From positions 1-64,000 of the forward strand of contig CAVOHR010000004.1 of NCBI GenBank assembly GCA_963695835.1: DNA of 64,000 nucleotides, in the 5' to 3' direction. Under the pieces are notes generated by a model, which was not told the DNA's origin, made no database searches, and was given only the letters and a program-made list of their open reading frames with translations. Position 1 is the stretch's first letter. Every line of letters starts with the position of its first letter. This DNA is from VRUE01 sp963695835. Its GTDB lineage: Bacteria; Actinomycetota; Thermoleophilia; Solirubrobacterales; 70-9. Shown here in pieces: positions 1 through 8,317 of this stretch. The position numbers and the translations under genes are program-made.

Positions 1-38
1 TGGCCCGGCTCGACGAGTTCGTCGGGCCGAAGCGCTGA
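1..38 (+). CDS. C-terminal end of a gene cut by the left edge
   Basis: Reading from base 3, eleven codons followed by TGA at 36-38 give the tail ARLDEFVGPKR. It is open to the window edge, and its end faces the hydrolase that ends at 46 on the other strand, which suits a convergent pair. The piece is too short to identify, and it could be a chance open frame. Confidence 0.35.
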   Translation, partial: ARLDEFVGPKR

Positions 39-45
39 GCGGGGC

Positions 46-963
46 TCAGGCCGGCTGGCGCTCGGCCACCCGCTCGCCGGCGCGGGCGGCGGTGGCGGCG
101 ATCTCGTCCACGAAGGCCGGCCACAGCTCCTGCGGCAGGTCGTGGCCCATGCCGTCTACGAGGCGGAGGTGGGAGCCGGGGATCGCTCGGGCGGTGGCGC
201 GGCCGGCGACCGGGCGGATCAGGGGGTCGCTGGTTCCGTGGATCACCGTCGCCGGCAGGCGCAGCTTGCGCAGGGCCTCGGTGCGGTCGCCCGAGGCGGT
301 GATCGCGTGCAGCTGGCGGGCGATGCCGGCGCGGCTGTGGGAGCGGTCGTAGGAGGCGCCGGCGAGCGCCCGCAGCCGCTTCTCGTCCATCGGGTAGCCG
401 GGCGAGCCGATCGTGCGAAAGACCCTGACCGTGTGCTCGATCGCCGCGTCGCGGCCGGCGGCCGGCCGCGCGAAGAGCGTGCCAAAGGCCTTCCAGGCCG
501 GAACGCCGAGCCAGCGGTTGCCCGTCGTCGACATCATCGAGACCAGCGAGCGCGCCCGCTCGGGCCGCCGGATCGCGACCGTCTGGGCGATCATCCCGCC
601 CATCGAGGCGCCGACCAGGTGGGCCGACTCGATCCCCAGGCGGTCCATCAGGCCGATCGTGTCCGCGGCCATGTCGCGCAGCAGGTAGGGCGCGGTGCGG
701 CGCCGGCCGAGCAGCATGTCGGTGCGCCTCGGCAGCCCCGCCGACTCGATCTTGGTCGAGCGGCCGATGTCGCGGTTGTCGAAGCGGACGACGCGGAAGC
801 CGCGCCCGGCCAGCATCGCGCAGAAGCCCTCGTCCCAGCCGAGCATCTGCGTCGCCAGCCCCATGATCAGGAGCAGCGGCTCGCCGTCCGGATCGCCGAC
901 CTCCTGGTAGGCGAGCTCGATCCCGTTCGAGGGAGCAAGCCGTTCCTCGCTGAGCCCCGCCAT
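46..963 (-). CDS. alpha/beta-fold hydrolase
   Basis: A 305-residue protein with a complete alpha/beta hydrolase layout. The nucleophile elbow is GASMGG with Ser about 120, the acid is Asp about 246 in HGTSDP, and the His is about 274 in GMGHD; an oxyanion stretch (LLIMGLA) lies near 31-37. It has no signal peptide, so a cytoplasmic esterase, lipase or C-C hydrolase is expected; the substrate cannot be told from sequence. The ATG at 961-963 is 35 bases from the GTG of the divergent metallophosphoesterase, so the two probably share a promoter region. Close relatives are often annotated as TAP-like or aclacinomycin-methylesterase-like hydrolases, a naming by similarity only. Confidence 0.85.
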   Translation of the reverse strand: MAGLSEERLAPSNGIELAYQEVGDPDGEPLLLIMGLATQMLGWDEGFCAMLAGRGFRVVRFDNRDIGRSTKIESAGLPRRTDMLLGRRRTAPYLLRDMAADTIGLMDRLGIESAHLVGASMGGMIAQTVAIRRPERARSLVSMMSTTGNRWLGVPAWKAFGTLFARPAAGRDAAIEHTVRVFRTIGSPGYPMDEKRLRALAGASYDRSHSRAGIARQLHAITASGDRTEALRKLRLPATVIHGTSDPLIRPVAGRATARAIPGSHLRLVDGMGHDLPQELWPAFVDEIAATAARAGERVAERQPA

Positions 964-998
964 CGGAGCAGCTTACTCCGGCAAGTTAAGTTCCCCCG

Positions 999-2102
999 GT
1001 GCGCACCGCGATCATCTCCGACCTCCACCTCGGCAACAGCTACGGCGAGGACCTGCTGCGCGACCCGGCCCTTCGGCGGGCACTGCTGGAGGAGATCGCC
1101 GGCGCCGATCGCCTGGTCCTGCTCGGCGACGTGCTCGAGCTGCGCGAACTGCCGCTGCCCAAGGTGTTGGATATCGCGCGCCCCTTCTTCGAGGAGCTGG
1201 GCGAGGCGATGGCCGGCCGGCAGGTCGTCCTCGTCCCCGGCAACCACGACCACCGGCTCGCCGAGCCGCTGCTCGAAGGGGCGGCCCTGGTGGCGGAGCC
1301 GCTCGACCTCGAGCAGCGCGCCGCGCCTGCCGGCGAGGCGGCGACGCGGATCGACTCCTGGCTCGGCGCCGCCGAGCTCGAGATCGCCTACCCCGGCAGC
1401 TGGCTGCGCGATGACGTCTACGCGACCCACGGCCACTACATGGACTGCCACATGAGCCTGCCGCGGACCGAGTGCATCGCCGCCGCCGCCGCGATGCGCA
1501 GGTCGGGCCGGCCGCCGGAGCACTCCTCGCCGGCCGACTACGAGCGGGTGCTCCGGCCGCTCTACGGCTTCACCTTCGCGCTGGCGCAGGTTCGCCGTGC
1601 CGGCCGCGGCCCCCGCCCCTCCGAGGGCGCTTGGCGCATGATCTCCAGCCTCCGCAACGGGCGCGGGAGGGCATCTCGCACCGCGACCCGTGCCGCGCTC
1701 GGCGTCGCCATCCCGGCCGGCGTCTGGGGCCTCAACCGCCTGCTCCGATCCGAATTCGACGCCGACCTCAGCGTCGGCGCGATCTCGCGCAGCGGCGTCG
1801 CCGCGGCAACCGAGCTGGCCGAGCGCCTCGGCGTCGGCGACAGCCACGTGATCACCGGCCACACCCACCGCGCCGGTCCGAACAAGGACGAAGCGGAGTG
1901 GCAGCTGCGCGGCGGCGGCCGTCTCCACAACACCGGCAACTGGGTCTTCGCCGACGCCTTCCACCACCCGGGCTACCCACCAGGGCCCTACTGGCCAGGA
2001 ACGGTCACCTGGCTCGACGATCGCGGACCGCCACGCCGTGTGCAATTACTCATCGAGCACACCCACGAACAACTGAAGGGGACAAAGGAGCCGTCTGGGT
2101 GA
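999..2102 (+). CDS. calcineurin-like metallophosphoesterase
   Basis: A 367-residue protein with the five-block metallophosphoesterase signature: SDLH at 7-10, GD at 43-44, GNHDH at 81-85, a central His in ATHGHY, and GHTH near 287. These residues normally bind two metal ions and cleave phosphoesters. The N-terminal third resembles UDP-2,3-diacylglucosamine pyrophosphatases, but a lipid A role is not expected in an actinobacterium, so the substrate is unknown. The GTG start gives MRTAIISDLH, placing the first metal motif at the usual distance from the N-terminus. The gene runs divergently from the hydrolase at 46-963 and ends a few bases before the convergent dehalogenase-like gene. Confidence 0.85.
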   Translation: MRTAIISDLHLGNSYGEDLLRDPALRRALLEEIAGADRLVLLGDVLELRELPLPKVLDIARPFFEELGEAMAGRQVVLVPGNHDHRLAEPLLEGAALVAEPLDLEQRAAPAGEAATRIDSWLGAAELEIAYPGSWLRDDVYATHGHYMDCHMSLPRTECIAAAAAMRRSGRPPEHSSPADYERVLRPLYGFTFALAQVRRAGRGPRPSEGAWRMISSLRNGRGRASRTATRAALGVAIPAGVWGLNRLLRSEFDADLSVGAISRSGVAAATELAERLGVGDSHVITGHTHRAGPNKDEAEWQLRGGGRLHNTGNWVFADAFHHPGYPPGPYWPGTVTWLDDRGPPRRVQLLIEHTHEQLKGTKEPSG

Positions 2103-2114
2103 CCGGGCGGCTCC

Positions 2115-2990
2115 TCAGAGCCAGTCAGCGATAATCCGCCCGATCTCCTCGCCCGCGTCCTCCTGGAGGAAGTGGCCGGCGTCGGCGATCGCCCGCGGCG
2201 CCGGGAAGTTGAGCTGCTCGGAGATCCGCTCCGCCACCGAGAACGGCAGCACCGGGTCGGAGTCGGCCCAGAGCAGCAGCTTCGGCCGCTCGTCGGTGCG
2301 CAGGGCGTCGGCGACGCGTTTCCCCTCGGCCGCGCCCGGCGCGTCGGGCTCGGTCGGCAGGATCAGCGGGAAGGCACGCGCGCCGGCCTTCGACTCGGCG
2401 TTCGGATAGGGCGCCTCGTAGGCGGCGATCACCGCGTCCCCGGGGTCGTTCTTGCAGCCGCCGCGCACCAGCATGCCGATCGGCAGGTCGGCGTTGTCGC
2501 GGACGAAGTCGCGGAATTTCAGCCAGGCCTCGCTCATCCGCTGGTGGCCGGTGAACGGCCCGGTGTCCATCACCACGATGCGGGAGAAGCGCTCGGGGTG
2601 CTCGACCGCCAGCCGCAGCCCGATCGGCCCGCCCCAGTCGTGGACGACGGCGGTCGCGTCGCGCACGTCGAGTCGCTCCAGCAGCGCCGACATCAGCTCG
2701 ACGTGGCGGTCGTAGGTGTACCAGCCGATCTCGGTCGGCTTGTCGGAGCGGCCGAAGCCGGCGTAGTCGGGGGCGATGCAGCGGTAGCCGGCGTCGCGCA
2801 CCGGCGGCAGCACCTTGCGCCAGAGGAACGACCAGGTCGGCTCACCGTGGAAGAAGACGACCGGCCGCCCCTCGCCCTCGTCGAGGTAGGCGAGCCGGAG
2901 GCCGTCGATCTCCCGGTAGCTCGACTCGAACGGGAAATCGGGCAGCCCCTGCAAGCTCTCCTCCGGGGTCCTGACGGCATCGGCGCTCAT
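2115..2990 (-). CDS. haloalkane dehalogenase-like alpha/beta hydrolase
   Basis: A 291-residue alpha/beta hydrolase with the marks of the DhlA-type haloalkane dehalogenases: HGEPTW at 48-53 (oxyanion and halide side) and HDWGG, where Asp118 is the predicted nucleophile and Trp119 a halide-stabilising residue. An Asp in WADSDPV and a His in DAGHF complete the catalytic set. In that family the enzyme hydrolyses carbon-halogen bonds to alcohols; epoxide hydrolases share the fold and the Asp nucleophile, so that remains possible. The start was placed at MSADAV because a clear ribosome-binding site (GGAGGAG) lies just upstream on the minus strand; a longer open frame runs through the neighbouring protease gene and is rejected. 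Confidence 0.82.
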   Translation of the reverse strand: MSADAVRTPEESLQGLPDFPFESSYREIDGLRLAYLDEGEGRPVVFFHGEPTWSFLWRKVLPPVRDAGYRCIAPDYAGFGRSDKPTEIGWYTYDRHVELMSALLERLDVRDATAVVHDWGGPIGLRLAVEHPERFSRIVVMDTGPFTGHQRMSEAWLKFRDFVRDNADLPIGMLVRGGCKNDPGDAVIAAYEAPYPNAESKAGARAFPLILPTEPDAPGAAEGKRVADALRTDERPKLLLWADSDPVLPFSVAERISEQLNFPAPRAIADAGHFLQEDAGEEIGRIIADWL

Positions 2991-3006
2991 CTCTCCTCCA
3001 TCCCTA

Positions 3007-3043
3007 TGGCGCTTTTGCGCCGCATAGCGACACAAAAGCGCCA
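3007..3043. repeat. palindromic element, core family A
   Basis: Perfect 11-base arms (3007-3017, TGGCGCTTTTG; 3033-3043) enclose 15 bases. The centre reads TTTTGCGCCGCATAGCG, matching the centres of the elements at 26468, 28347 and 35412 although the outer arms differ. It lies 5' of the dehalogenase-like gene and contains no T-run typical of a terminator. Confidence 0.7.
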
Positions 3044-3091
3044 GCCGCGGCAGCTTGGATCGTTCACACGAGTCTATTCTCGCGTCGGCCC

Positions 3092-3970
3092 TCAGGGCAG
3101 CGCCCGCAGGAAGGCGCCGATCTGCGGGCCGAAGTAGGGCGAGAAGAGCTGGGTCGGCCTGCCGGCGTAGCCGTAGCTGGTGACGCCGCTGACGTACTGG
3201 CCGTCGAACAGCCAGGCGCCGCCGCTCGCCCCGGCGGCCAGGTCGCAGGAGGCGGGCATGGTCGGCGGGCCGGCGAAGCGGTTGGTCAGCGGGTCGCCGC
3301 CGAGGCCGTGGGCGCGGCATCCGCGCAGTTCTTCGCCGCCGGCCCGTGCCGCCGGGTAGCCGAAGATCTGGAAGGCGGCCAGCCGCGATTTGCCGGTGGC
3401 GACGCCGCGCCCTCCGACCACGTCGGTGAGCGGGCCGAAGCGGCTCGGCTCGACCCGCAGCGCGGCGATGTCGTAGTCGGGGTTTTCGCCGCGACGCCAC
3501 TCGGGCATGACGTAGACGGACTGCACCTCGTAGGAGCCGAACGGCCGCCTGCCGTGTTCGTAGGCGGGGACGAAGGCGATGCGCCTCCCCTCGCTGCCCC
3601 GTTCGATCACGCAGTGGCCGGCGGTGAGGACGATCGAGCGGCTCGGCGTGTCGATCGCCGTGCCCGAGCAGGTGTAGGCGCCTTCCCCGGGATCGACGGC
3701 GAGGATCTTGCCGTTGGTGCGCGTCCCGACTTCCGAGGTGTTGGCCACGGGCGAGCTGCTCGCCCGCGCTCCCGGCCCGCGCGGGAAGCGGCGCAGCGGC
3801 GCCCGCGGCGGGGCCGTGAACGGCCTGCCGGATGCGGCCGCCACCCCCGAGACGTCGACTTCGTGCACGACCGGGACCGCCGCCCGGGCACCCGCCGGAA
3901 GCAGCGCGGCGAGCGCCAGCGCGAGCGCGAGCGCGGCCGGCAGCCGTGACGTGTGCAAGGCCGTTCTCAC
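3092..3970 (-). CDS. secreted trypsin-like serine protease
   Basis: A chymotrypsin-fold (S1) protease of about 292 residues from the GTG at 3968-3970. The hydrophobic start (PAALALALALAALLPAGARA) is a signal peptide. The triad is visible: His in TAGHC, Asp in NPDYDIAAL, and Ser in AGASGGAW, where GxSGG is the nucleophile motif. Cys residues near the His and Ser motifs could form disulfides. It is exported and probably cleaves extracellular or cell-wall-associated proteins. An upstream start at 4048 would add 26 residues before the signal peptide and is less likely. No substrate is suggested by its neighbours. Confidence 0.85.
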   Translation of the reverse strand: MRTALHTSRLPAALALALALAALLPAGARAAVPVVHEVDVSGVAAASGRPFTAPPRAPLRRFPRGPGARASSSPVANTSEVGTRTNGKILAVDPGEGAYTCSGTAIDTPSRSIVLTAGHCVIERGSEGRRIAFVPAYEHGRRPFGSYEVQSVYVMPEWRRGENPDYDIAALRVEPSRFGPLTDVVGGRGVATGKSRLAAFQIFGYPAARAGGEELRGCRAHGLGGDPLTNRFAGPPTMPASCDLAAGASGGAWLFDGQYVSGVTSYGYAGRPTQLFSPYFGPQIGAFLRALP

Positions 3971-4113
3971 CGCGGCGATGGTGCCAGACCCGACACGCGG
4001 GCGCACCTCCTTCGACGGCGATGGGCGGCCATACGTTGCAGGAAACACTTGCCGAGGCGAGAAGCTGCTCTTAGGATTTTCCCTACCTTGTCTCCTCCTC
4101 GAAAGGGTTAAGC

Positions 4114-4500
4114 ATGAACGACGAGAGTCTGATCAGCGGCTGGTGGGTCTTCGCCGGCGTGCTGCTCCTCATAGCCGGTGTCCTCAACATCGTCTACGGC
4201 ATCGCCGCGATCGGCGATTCGAAGTTCTTCACCGAAAACGTGACGTTCATCGTCAGCGGGTTGCACACCTGGGGCTGGGTCAGCCTGATCATCGGCGTGC
4301 TCGAGCTGATCGCCGCCTTCTCGCTGTTCTCGGGCGGCGAATTCGGCCGCTGGTTCGGGATCCTCGTCGGCTCGCTGAACGCGATCGGCGCGCTGCTCTC
4401 GATCCCGGCCTACCCGTTCTGGTCGCTGGCGATCTTCGCCCTGTCGATCATCATCGTCTACAAGCTCGCCGAGGGTCCGGAAGGCAACCCGGTTCCCTGA
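4114..4500 (+). CDS. small four-helix membrane protein, DUF7144-like
   Basis: A 128-residue protein with four hydrophobic segments (about 11-32, 52-72, 80-100 and 103-118), short polar loops and a cytoplasmic-looking tail (KLAEGPEGNPVP). The pattern resembles a conserved actinobacterial membrane family (DUF7144) with no known function. The ATG follows a GAAAGG ribosome-binding site. It stands alone on its strand, divergent from the protease gene, and its 3' end faces the RDD-protein gene across a large palindrome. Confidence 0.8.
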   Translation: MNDESLISGWWVFAGVLLLIAGVLNIVYGIAAIGDSKFFTENVTFIVSGLHTWGWVSLIIGVLELIAAFSLFSGGEFGRWFGILVGSLNAIGALLSIPAYPFWSLAIFALSIIIVYKLAEGPEGNPVP

Positions 4501-4509
4501 CCCTCCCAT

Positions 4510-4560
4510 GACGTGCCGTGAGTTCGACGCCCATATAGGGGGTCGAACTCCCGGCACGTC
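4510..4560. repeat. palindromic element, core family B, in a convergent gap
   Basis: Arms of 19 bases (4510-4528 and 4542-4560) match at 18 positions; the 13-base spacer holds CCCATA. The outer ends read GACGTGCC and GGCACGTC, as in the element at 27271-27322. It fills the gap between two convergent genes and could act as a two-way terminator, but no T-run follows on either strand. Confidence 0.75.
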
Positions 4561-4568
4561 GGCCCGGA

Positions 4569-5672
4569 TCAGCCGCCGAGCGGCGTCCCCGGCATCCGTT
4601 GCGGCCGCAGGCCCCGGGCTCCCGGGGCTTTCGCCGTCGCGGCCTCCGTCGCCTCGAGCGGCGGGGCTGCCTCGAGCGGCTCGGCCGCGTCGAACCTCGA
4701 CCACGGCGCCGCCGGCCGGCGCACCTCGTAGACCACGTCGACGCCGGCGAGCCGATCCTGCCAGCCGCGACGGCGTTCGTCGAAGAGCACGCCGAGGAAG
4801 CCGAGGCAGAGCGGGATCGTCGCCAGCACCAGGCCGGCCAGGCGTTTGAGCGAGGCTCGCAGCGGCAGCCCGCGACCGGCGACTCCGAGCCTGATGCCGA
4901 AGAAGCGCATGCCCGGCGTCTGCCCGGCCAGCGACCAGAAGACGACCAGGTAGACGCTGCCCAGCGTCAGCCAGGCGATCGTCCCCAGGGCCAGGGCGAC
5001 GCCGGAGAGGCCGTTGTCGTTGCCGGTGAAGAAGGAGGCGATCAGCGCCACGATCGCGGCAAGGCCGGAGAAGGCGAGGTTGACGATCAGCAGGTCGAGG
5101 CCGAAGGCGAGCACCCGGGTCAGCACCCCGGCGCGCTCGGTCGGCTCGCTGCGCGGCGCCCGCAAGGTCAGCTTGCGCGCAACCCGCTCGACGCCGCCGT
5201 CCAGCCGGCGCGTCGTGTTGCCGATCGTGTGGCCGATGTCCTCGATGAAGCCGACGCTCTGGGCGCTGATCGCGGCGCGCAGCTCGGGTGCCTCGGCGAT
5301 CCGCTCGACCAGCCGCTGCGCCTCCTCGCTGGCCAGCATCCGCCGCCAGACCTCGTCGACCATCTCGCTGTCGAGCGCTTCGACCAGCGCCCGCCTGATT
5401 GCCTCGCTCTCCAGCGCGCCGTGCACCGCCTCCTCGACCAGCGGCCCCCGCAGCACCCGCACCAGCGCCCGTTCCACCGCTTCGCTCTCGACCGCCGCGA
5501 CCATCGCCTCCTCGGCGGCGGTCTGCACGGCGCGATCGACGCCGGTCGCCTCGGCCACCGAGCGCGCTCCGCGCATCCCGGCGCCGAGCAGCCGCACCGA
5601 GAGCGGCAGCGGCCTGCCGGAGGGTCCTTCGCCGGCCGGCGAGTCCTGCTGCGGAGCGTGGCCGTCAGCCAT
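4569..5672 (-). CDS. RDD-family membrane protein with helical-repeat N-terminus
   Basis: A 367-residue protein. The C-terminal half (about 190-320) is an RDD domain with four hydrophobic segments, including GQTPGMRFFG and the DERRRGWQDRLAG motif; RDD proteins are poorly understood and sometimes linked to ion transport. The N-terminal half is soluble and contains several short, similar helical units (ESEAVERAL, ESEAIRRAL, DSEMVDEVW, ASEEAQRLV) with acidic-start, hydrophobic-end periodicity. The start at MADGHAPQ was chosen because upstream sequence overlaps the NUDIX gene and loses coding character. An Ala/Glu-rich tail follows the RDD domain. Function unknown. Confidence 0.8.
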   Translation of the reverse strand: MADGHAPQQDSPAGEGPSGRPLPLSVRLLGAGMRGARSVAEATGVDRAVQTAAEEAMVAAVESEAVERALVRVLRGPLVEEAVHGALESEAIRRALVEALDSEMVDEVWRRMLASEEAQRLVERIAEAPELRAAISAQSVGFIEDIGHTIGNTTRRLDGGVERVARKLTLRAPRSEPTERAGVLTRVLAFGLDLLIVNLAFSGLAAIVALIASFFTGNDNGLSGVALALGTIAWLTLGSVYLVVFWSLAGQTPGMRFFGIRLGVAGRGLPLRASLKRLAGLVLATIPLCLGFLGVLFDERRRGWQDRLAGVDVVYEVRRPAAPWSRFDAAEPLEAAPPLEATEAATAKAPGARGLRPQRMPGTPLGG

Positions 5673-5712
5673 CGCGGCGAGTATACGTCGGGTGCGGCGC
5701 GTCGCCCCGCCG

Positions 5713-6198
5713 CTACCCGCGCCCGGCCGCGAGCCGGTCGAGCAGGCGGTCGACGAAGGGCCTCTGCGCCGCGAGGATCCGGCGCCGGGCCTCGTCGGGC
5801 TCGAACCACTCGGCCCGGTCGGCCTCCGGGAACTCGCGCTCGACGCCCGAGCGCGGCGGCCACTCCACGGTGAAGGTGTTGCTGCGCAGCGCCACCGGGT
5901 CGAACTCGGCCTCGGCCGCCCAGGCATCGATGACCTTGCCGCCCTTCTGGCGCACCGAGCCGAGGTCGGCAAGCGCCTCCGGGTCGACCGCCGGCACCGC
6001 CTCGCCCAGCTCCTCCCGCAGCTCGCGCAGCGCGCACCGCCGCGGCTCCTCCCCCGCCTCGAATTCGCCCTTCGGGATCGACCAGACGCCGAGGTCCCTC
6101 TTTGCCCAGTAGGGACCGCCAGGGTGGACCAGCAGCAGCTCGGGCCGGGCGCCGGCGAGGCGGTAGAGAAGGACGCCGGCGCTTCTCGCGGCCGCCAT
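5713..6198 (-). CDS. NUDIX hydrolase
   Basis: A 161-residue NUDIX hydrolase. The NUDIX box runs from GEFEAGEE to RELREELG (about 44-65) and has the Gly, the Glu and the REUxEE metal-binding core in place. It opens with SAGVLLYR and has GVWSIPKG just before the box, as in diadenosine-polyphosphate or DNA-mimic-type hydrolases. It should hydrolyse a nucleoside diphosphate linked to another group, substrate not determinable. It lies 40 bases downstream of the RDD gene on the same strand. The ATG is at 6196-6198, and a 9-bp hairpin (6199-6220) sits directly 5' of it. Confidence 0.88.
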   Translation of the reverse strand: MAAARSAGVLLYRLAGARPELLLVHPGGPYWAKRDLGVWSIPKGEFEAGEEPRRCALRELREELGEAVPAVDPEALADLGSVRQKGGKVIDAWAAEAEFDPVALRSNTFTVEWPPRSGVEREFPEADRAEWFEPDEARRRILAAQRPFVDRLLDRLAAGRG

Positions 6199-6220
6199 CG
6201 CCGTCGCTCAGGCGACGGCG
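6199..6220. other. hairpin abutting the NUDIX start codon
   Basis: CGCCGTCGC and GCGACGGCG (9 bases each) are separated by TCAG and touch the NUDIX start codon. The structure could influence translation of that gene or be incidental. Apart from it, and a doubtful 17-codon frame at 6208-6261 on the minus strand, I see nothing in 6199-6311. Confidence 0.4.
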
Positions 6221-6311
6221 CGCAGCAGGTTGTGCGCCTCGAACTGGCTCGCGGCTTCCACGGTGACCGCAGCCTACCCGGCCGCCGCCCGGCAACTCCG
6301 CGCCCAGGTCC

Positions 6312-7481
6312 CTAGCCCGGATCAGCCGCGCGAGCCCCGCTACCGCCGGTGCCGGGAAACTCGCGCAGGGTCTGACGGCGAAGGACCTCGGTGCCGAGGC
6401 CGAGCAGCACGGCGAACAGCAAGATCCCGATCGGTTTGCGGAAGGCCGCTATCGGCGCCCAGGCGATCAGGGCCAGGTAGACGGCTCCCGCCGCGCCGTA
6501 GGCGCCGGCACGGCTCTCGCGCACATACGGCGAGGCCTGGCGGCGAAGGGCGATCGCGGGTCGCGTGGGGCCGGCCAGCCAGGCGCCGATCACGATCAGG
6601 ATCCCGAAGACGATCGCCGAGTCGGCGATCGTGACCAGCAGCGAGGTGCCGATATTCCACACCGCCTGAGCGGCGGGGCGCGCCGAAGCCGACTTGGCGA
6701 GGGCATCGACCACGTAGCCGCCGGCGATGCTGCGCACGATCAGCGCCACGACCCCGGCGACGACGAAGCCGAGCCCCACCGACCGCAGGGCCTGCCGGCG
6801 GCGCGGGCCGGCGAGGTAGACGGCGAGCCCGAACAGCAGCAACGCCAGCAGCGAGAGGACGACCGGCAGGCGCCTGATCGCGGTGGCGATGCTCTGCGCC
6901 GCGGAGAGCTGGCTGGACTTGAGGATCGTCAGCCGGCCGGCATCGGCGGGGATCTTCGAGGCGACGTTGCCGCCGACCCCGAGCCGGGCGCCGATCTGGG
7001 TTACGAGCGACCCCAGGTCGAGGGTCACTTCGCCGCCTTCGGCCGAGAGCGCCGGGCCGCCCCCGCCGAGGATCTTCAGCAGCGCTTCGTGGGCCGCCCG
7101 GTTGACGTCGCTCCACAGGCTCTGGACCTGGGAGGTCGCCAGCGCCCTTTCCGCGATCTGCGGAGCGAGCTGCTGCAGCCCCCCGGCCGCGGGCCCGGCA
7201 AGGGGCGCCAACCGCGGCGGCAGCGCCTTCTGCAGTTCGGCTTGGACGTCTACGTTGGCGAAGAGCTCATTTGCCAGGTAGGCGGAGAGCTGCGCCTGGA
7301 CTTCCTTGTTCTGGAGCAGCGCATCGCTGGTCTTGACCCAGTTGTCGGTGTTGAGCGCTTGCCGGTTGACCCAGATCGAGAAGATGCCGACAAAGGCGAT
7401 CAGGGTGCCGAGGAGCAGCAGCGCGGCCACCGCGCGAGGATGTCCGGATCGTCCAGGTGCTGGGGTTCCGTCGGTCTCCAT
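6312..7481 (-). CDS. integral membrane protein with large extracytoplasmic domain
   Basis: About 389 residues from the ATG at 7479-7481 (a TTG at 7511 is also possible). One membrane helix near the N-terminus (AVAALLLLGTLIAFVGIFSIW) is followed by a soluble domain of about 160 residues with the conserved-looking start NRQALNTDNWVKTSDALL. Five or so more hydrophobic segments run to the C-terminus. This arrangement is common in actinobacterial hypothetical membrane proteins and gives no enzymatic clue; there are no metal motifs or catalytic residues. The adjacent toxin-antitoxin genes run in the opposite direction and say nothing about its role. Confidence 0.75.
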   Translation of the reverse strand: METDGTPAPGRSGHPRAVAALLLLGTLIAFVGIFSIWVNRQALNTDNWVKTSDALLQNKEVQAQLSAYLANELFANVDVQAELQKALPPRLAPLAGPAAGGLQQLAPQIAERALATSQVQSLWSDVNRAAHEALLKILGGGGPALSAEGGEVTLDLGSLVTQIGARLGVGGNVASKIPADAGRLTILKSSQLSAAQSIATAIRRLPVVLSLLALLLFGLAVYLAGPRRRQALRSVGLGFVVAGVVALIVRSIAGGYVVDALAKSASARPAAQAVWNIGTSLLVTIADSAIVFGILIVIGAWLAGPTRPAIALRRQASPYVRESRAGAYGAAGAVYLALIAWAPIAAFRKPIGILLFAVLLGLGTEVLRRQTLREFPGTGGSGARAADPG

Positions 7482-7622
7482 GCGCTTCACCCGGGCGGAG
7501 CTCTCGGTCAAGCTCCACCGCCGGCCCGTCGAAGCTAGACCCCGACCGATCGCGACGCATCATGCCGATGGGGTGATCTCGCGGAGCCCGACCCGACGGC
7601 ACTGCGTCAATCAAGTATCGCT

Positions 7623-7640
7623 GATGTATACCTATACATC
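7623..7640. promoter_or_regulatory. palindromic operator at the vapBC-type start codon
   Basis: GATGTATA-CC-TATACATC is a perfect inverted repeat of 8-base arms ending exactly where the ATG at 7641 begins. It stands out as AT-rich in this GC-rich DNA. Ribbon-helix-helix antitoxins bind short palindromes of this kind, so autorepression is the likely role. No Shine-Dalgarno sequence fits between it and the ATG, so the mRNA may be leaderless. Confidence 0.75.
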
Positions 7641-7913
7641 ATGAATCGAACGCAGATCTATCTCGACGATGGCCAGACGGCCCGCCTCGACCAGCGCGCT
7701 GCCGAGGAGGGAACGTCGCGCTCGATGGTGATCCGTCGTGCGGTCGACGCGTACCTCTCGCAGGAGGAGCGGGACGCCGCGGCGTGGCAAGCCCAATGGA
7801 AGAAGGCGATCGAAGGAACTGCCGGCGTCGCGCCCTATCTCGAAGAGGGCGCCGAGTATGTCGAGGGCATGCGTCGTGAGGATGCCGAGCGCCTGTCACG
7901 ATTCGAGCGTTGA
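7641..7913 (+). CDS. ribbon-helix-helix antitoxin (VapB/CopG-like)
   Basis: A 90-residue protein. The first 45 residues fit a ribbon-helix-helix DNA-binding domain: a short strand (RTQIYLDD), then two helices (ARLDQRAAEEG and SRSMVIRRAVDAYL). The remainder is charged and helical, as expected for the part that wraps the toxin. It overlaps the PIN toxin gene by 4 bases, the usual antitoxin-first order. It probably neutralises the ribonuclease and, with it, represses the operon through the palindrome at 7623-7640. Confidence 0.85.
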   Translation: MNRTQIYLDDGQTARLDQRAAEEGTSRSMVIRRAVDAYLSQEERDAAAWQAQWKKAIEGTAGVAPYLEEGAEYVEGMRREDAERLSRFER

Positions 7914-8281
7914 GCGTCGTCCTCGACACCAGCGTCCTCGTCGATCACCTCCGCGCCTCGACTCCGGCGACCGATTACCTCGCCGGCCTCGATGACCGCC
8001 CATCCTGCTCGGAGATCAGCCGAATAGAGGTGATCCAGGGGCTCCGCTCCTCGGAGCGAGGGGCCGCAGACAAGTTGCTCGCGCTGATCGCCTGGGTTCC
8101 GGTGAGCGAGGTCGTGGCGCGCCGTGCCGGGGATCTCGGCCGCCGGTGGCGACGGAGTCATCCCGGCATCGGCGTCGCCGACCTGGCGATCGCGGCCACA
8201 GCCGAACAGCTCGATGCCAGCCTCGCGACGCTCAACCTCAAGCACTTCCCGATGTTCGAGGGCCTTCGCGCGCCCTATTGA
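7910..8281 (+). CDS. PIN-domain toxin (VapC-like)
   Basis: A 123-residue PIN-domain ribonuclease. The acidic metal-binding residues are in place: Asp in VVLDTSVLVDHL, Glu in ISRIEVIQGL, and Asp in GIGVADLAIAATA; a fourth position near LNLKHF fits the end of the fold. VapC toxins cut tRNA or rRNA; the target here is unknown. Translation begins at the TTG (7910-7912) inside the antitoxin stop region, implying translational coupling. Length is typical of the family. The next feature downstream is a tRNA-Pro gene on the other strand. Confidence 0.87.
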   Translation: MSVVLDTSVLVDHLRASTPATDYLAGLDDRPSCSEISRIEVIQGLRSSERGAADKLLALIAWVPVSEVVARRAGDLGRRWRRSHPGIGVADLAIAATAEQLDASLATLNLKHFPMFEGLRAPY

Positions 8282-8317
8282 GGTGGTCCACAAGAGGCCG
8301 GAGAACTCAGCCGAGAA

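Noticed and set aside
6208..6261. 17-codon frame MEAASQFEAHNLLRAVA on the minus strand
   Set aside because: It begins at GTG without a ribosome-binding site and overlaps the hairpin before the NUDIX gene; too short to support.
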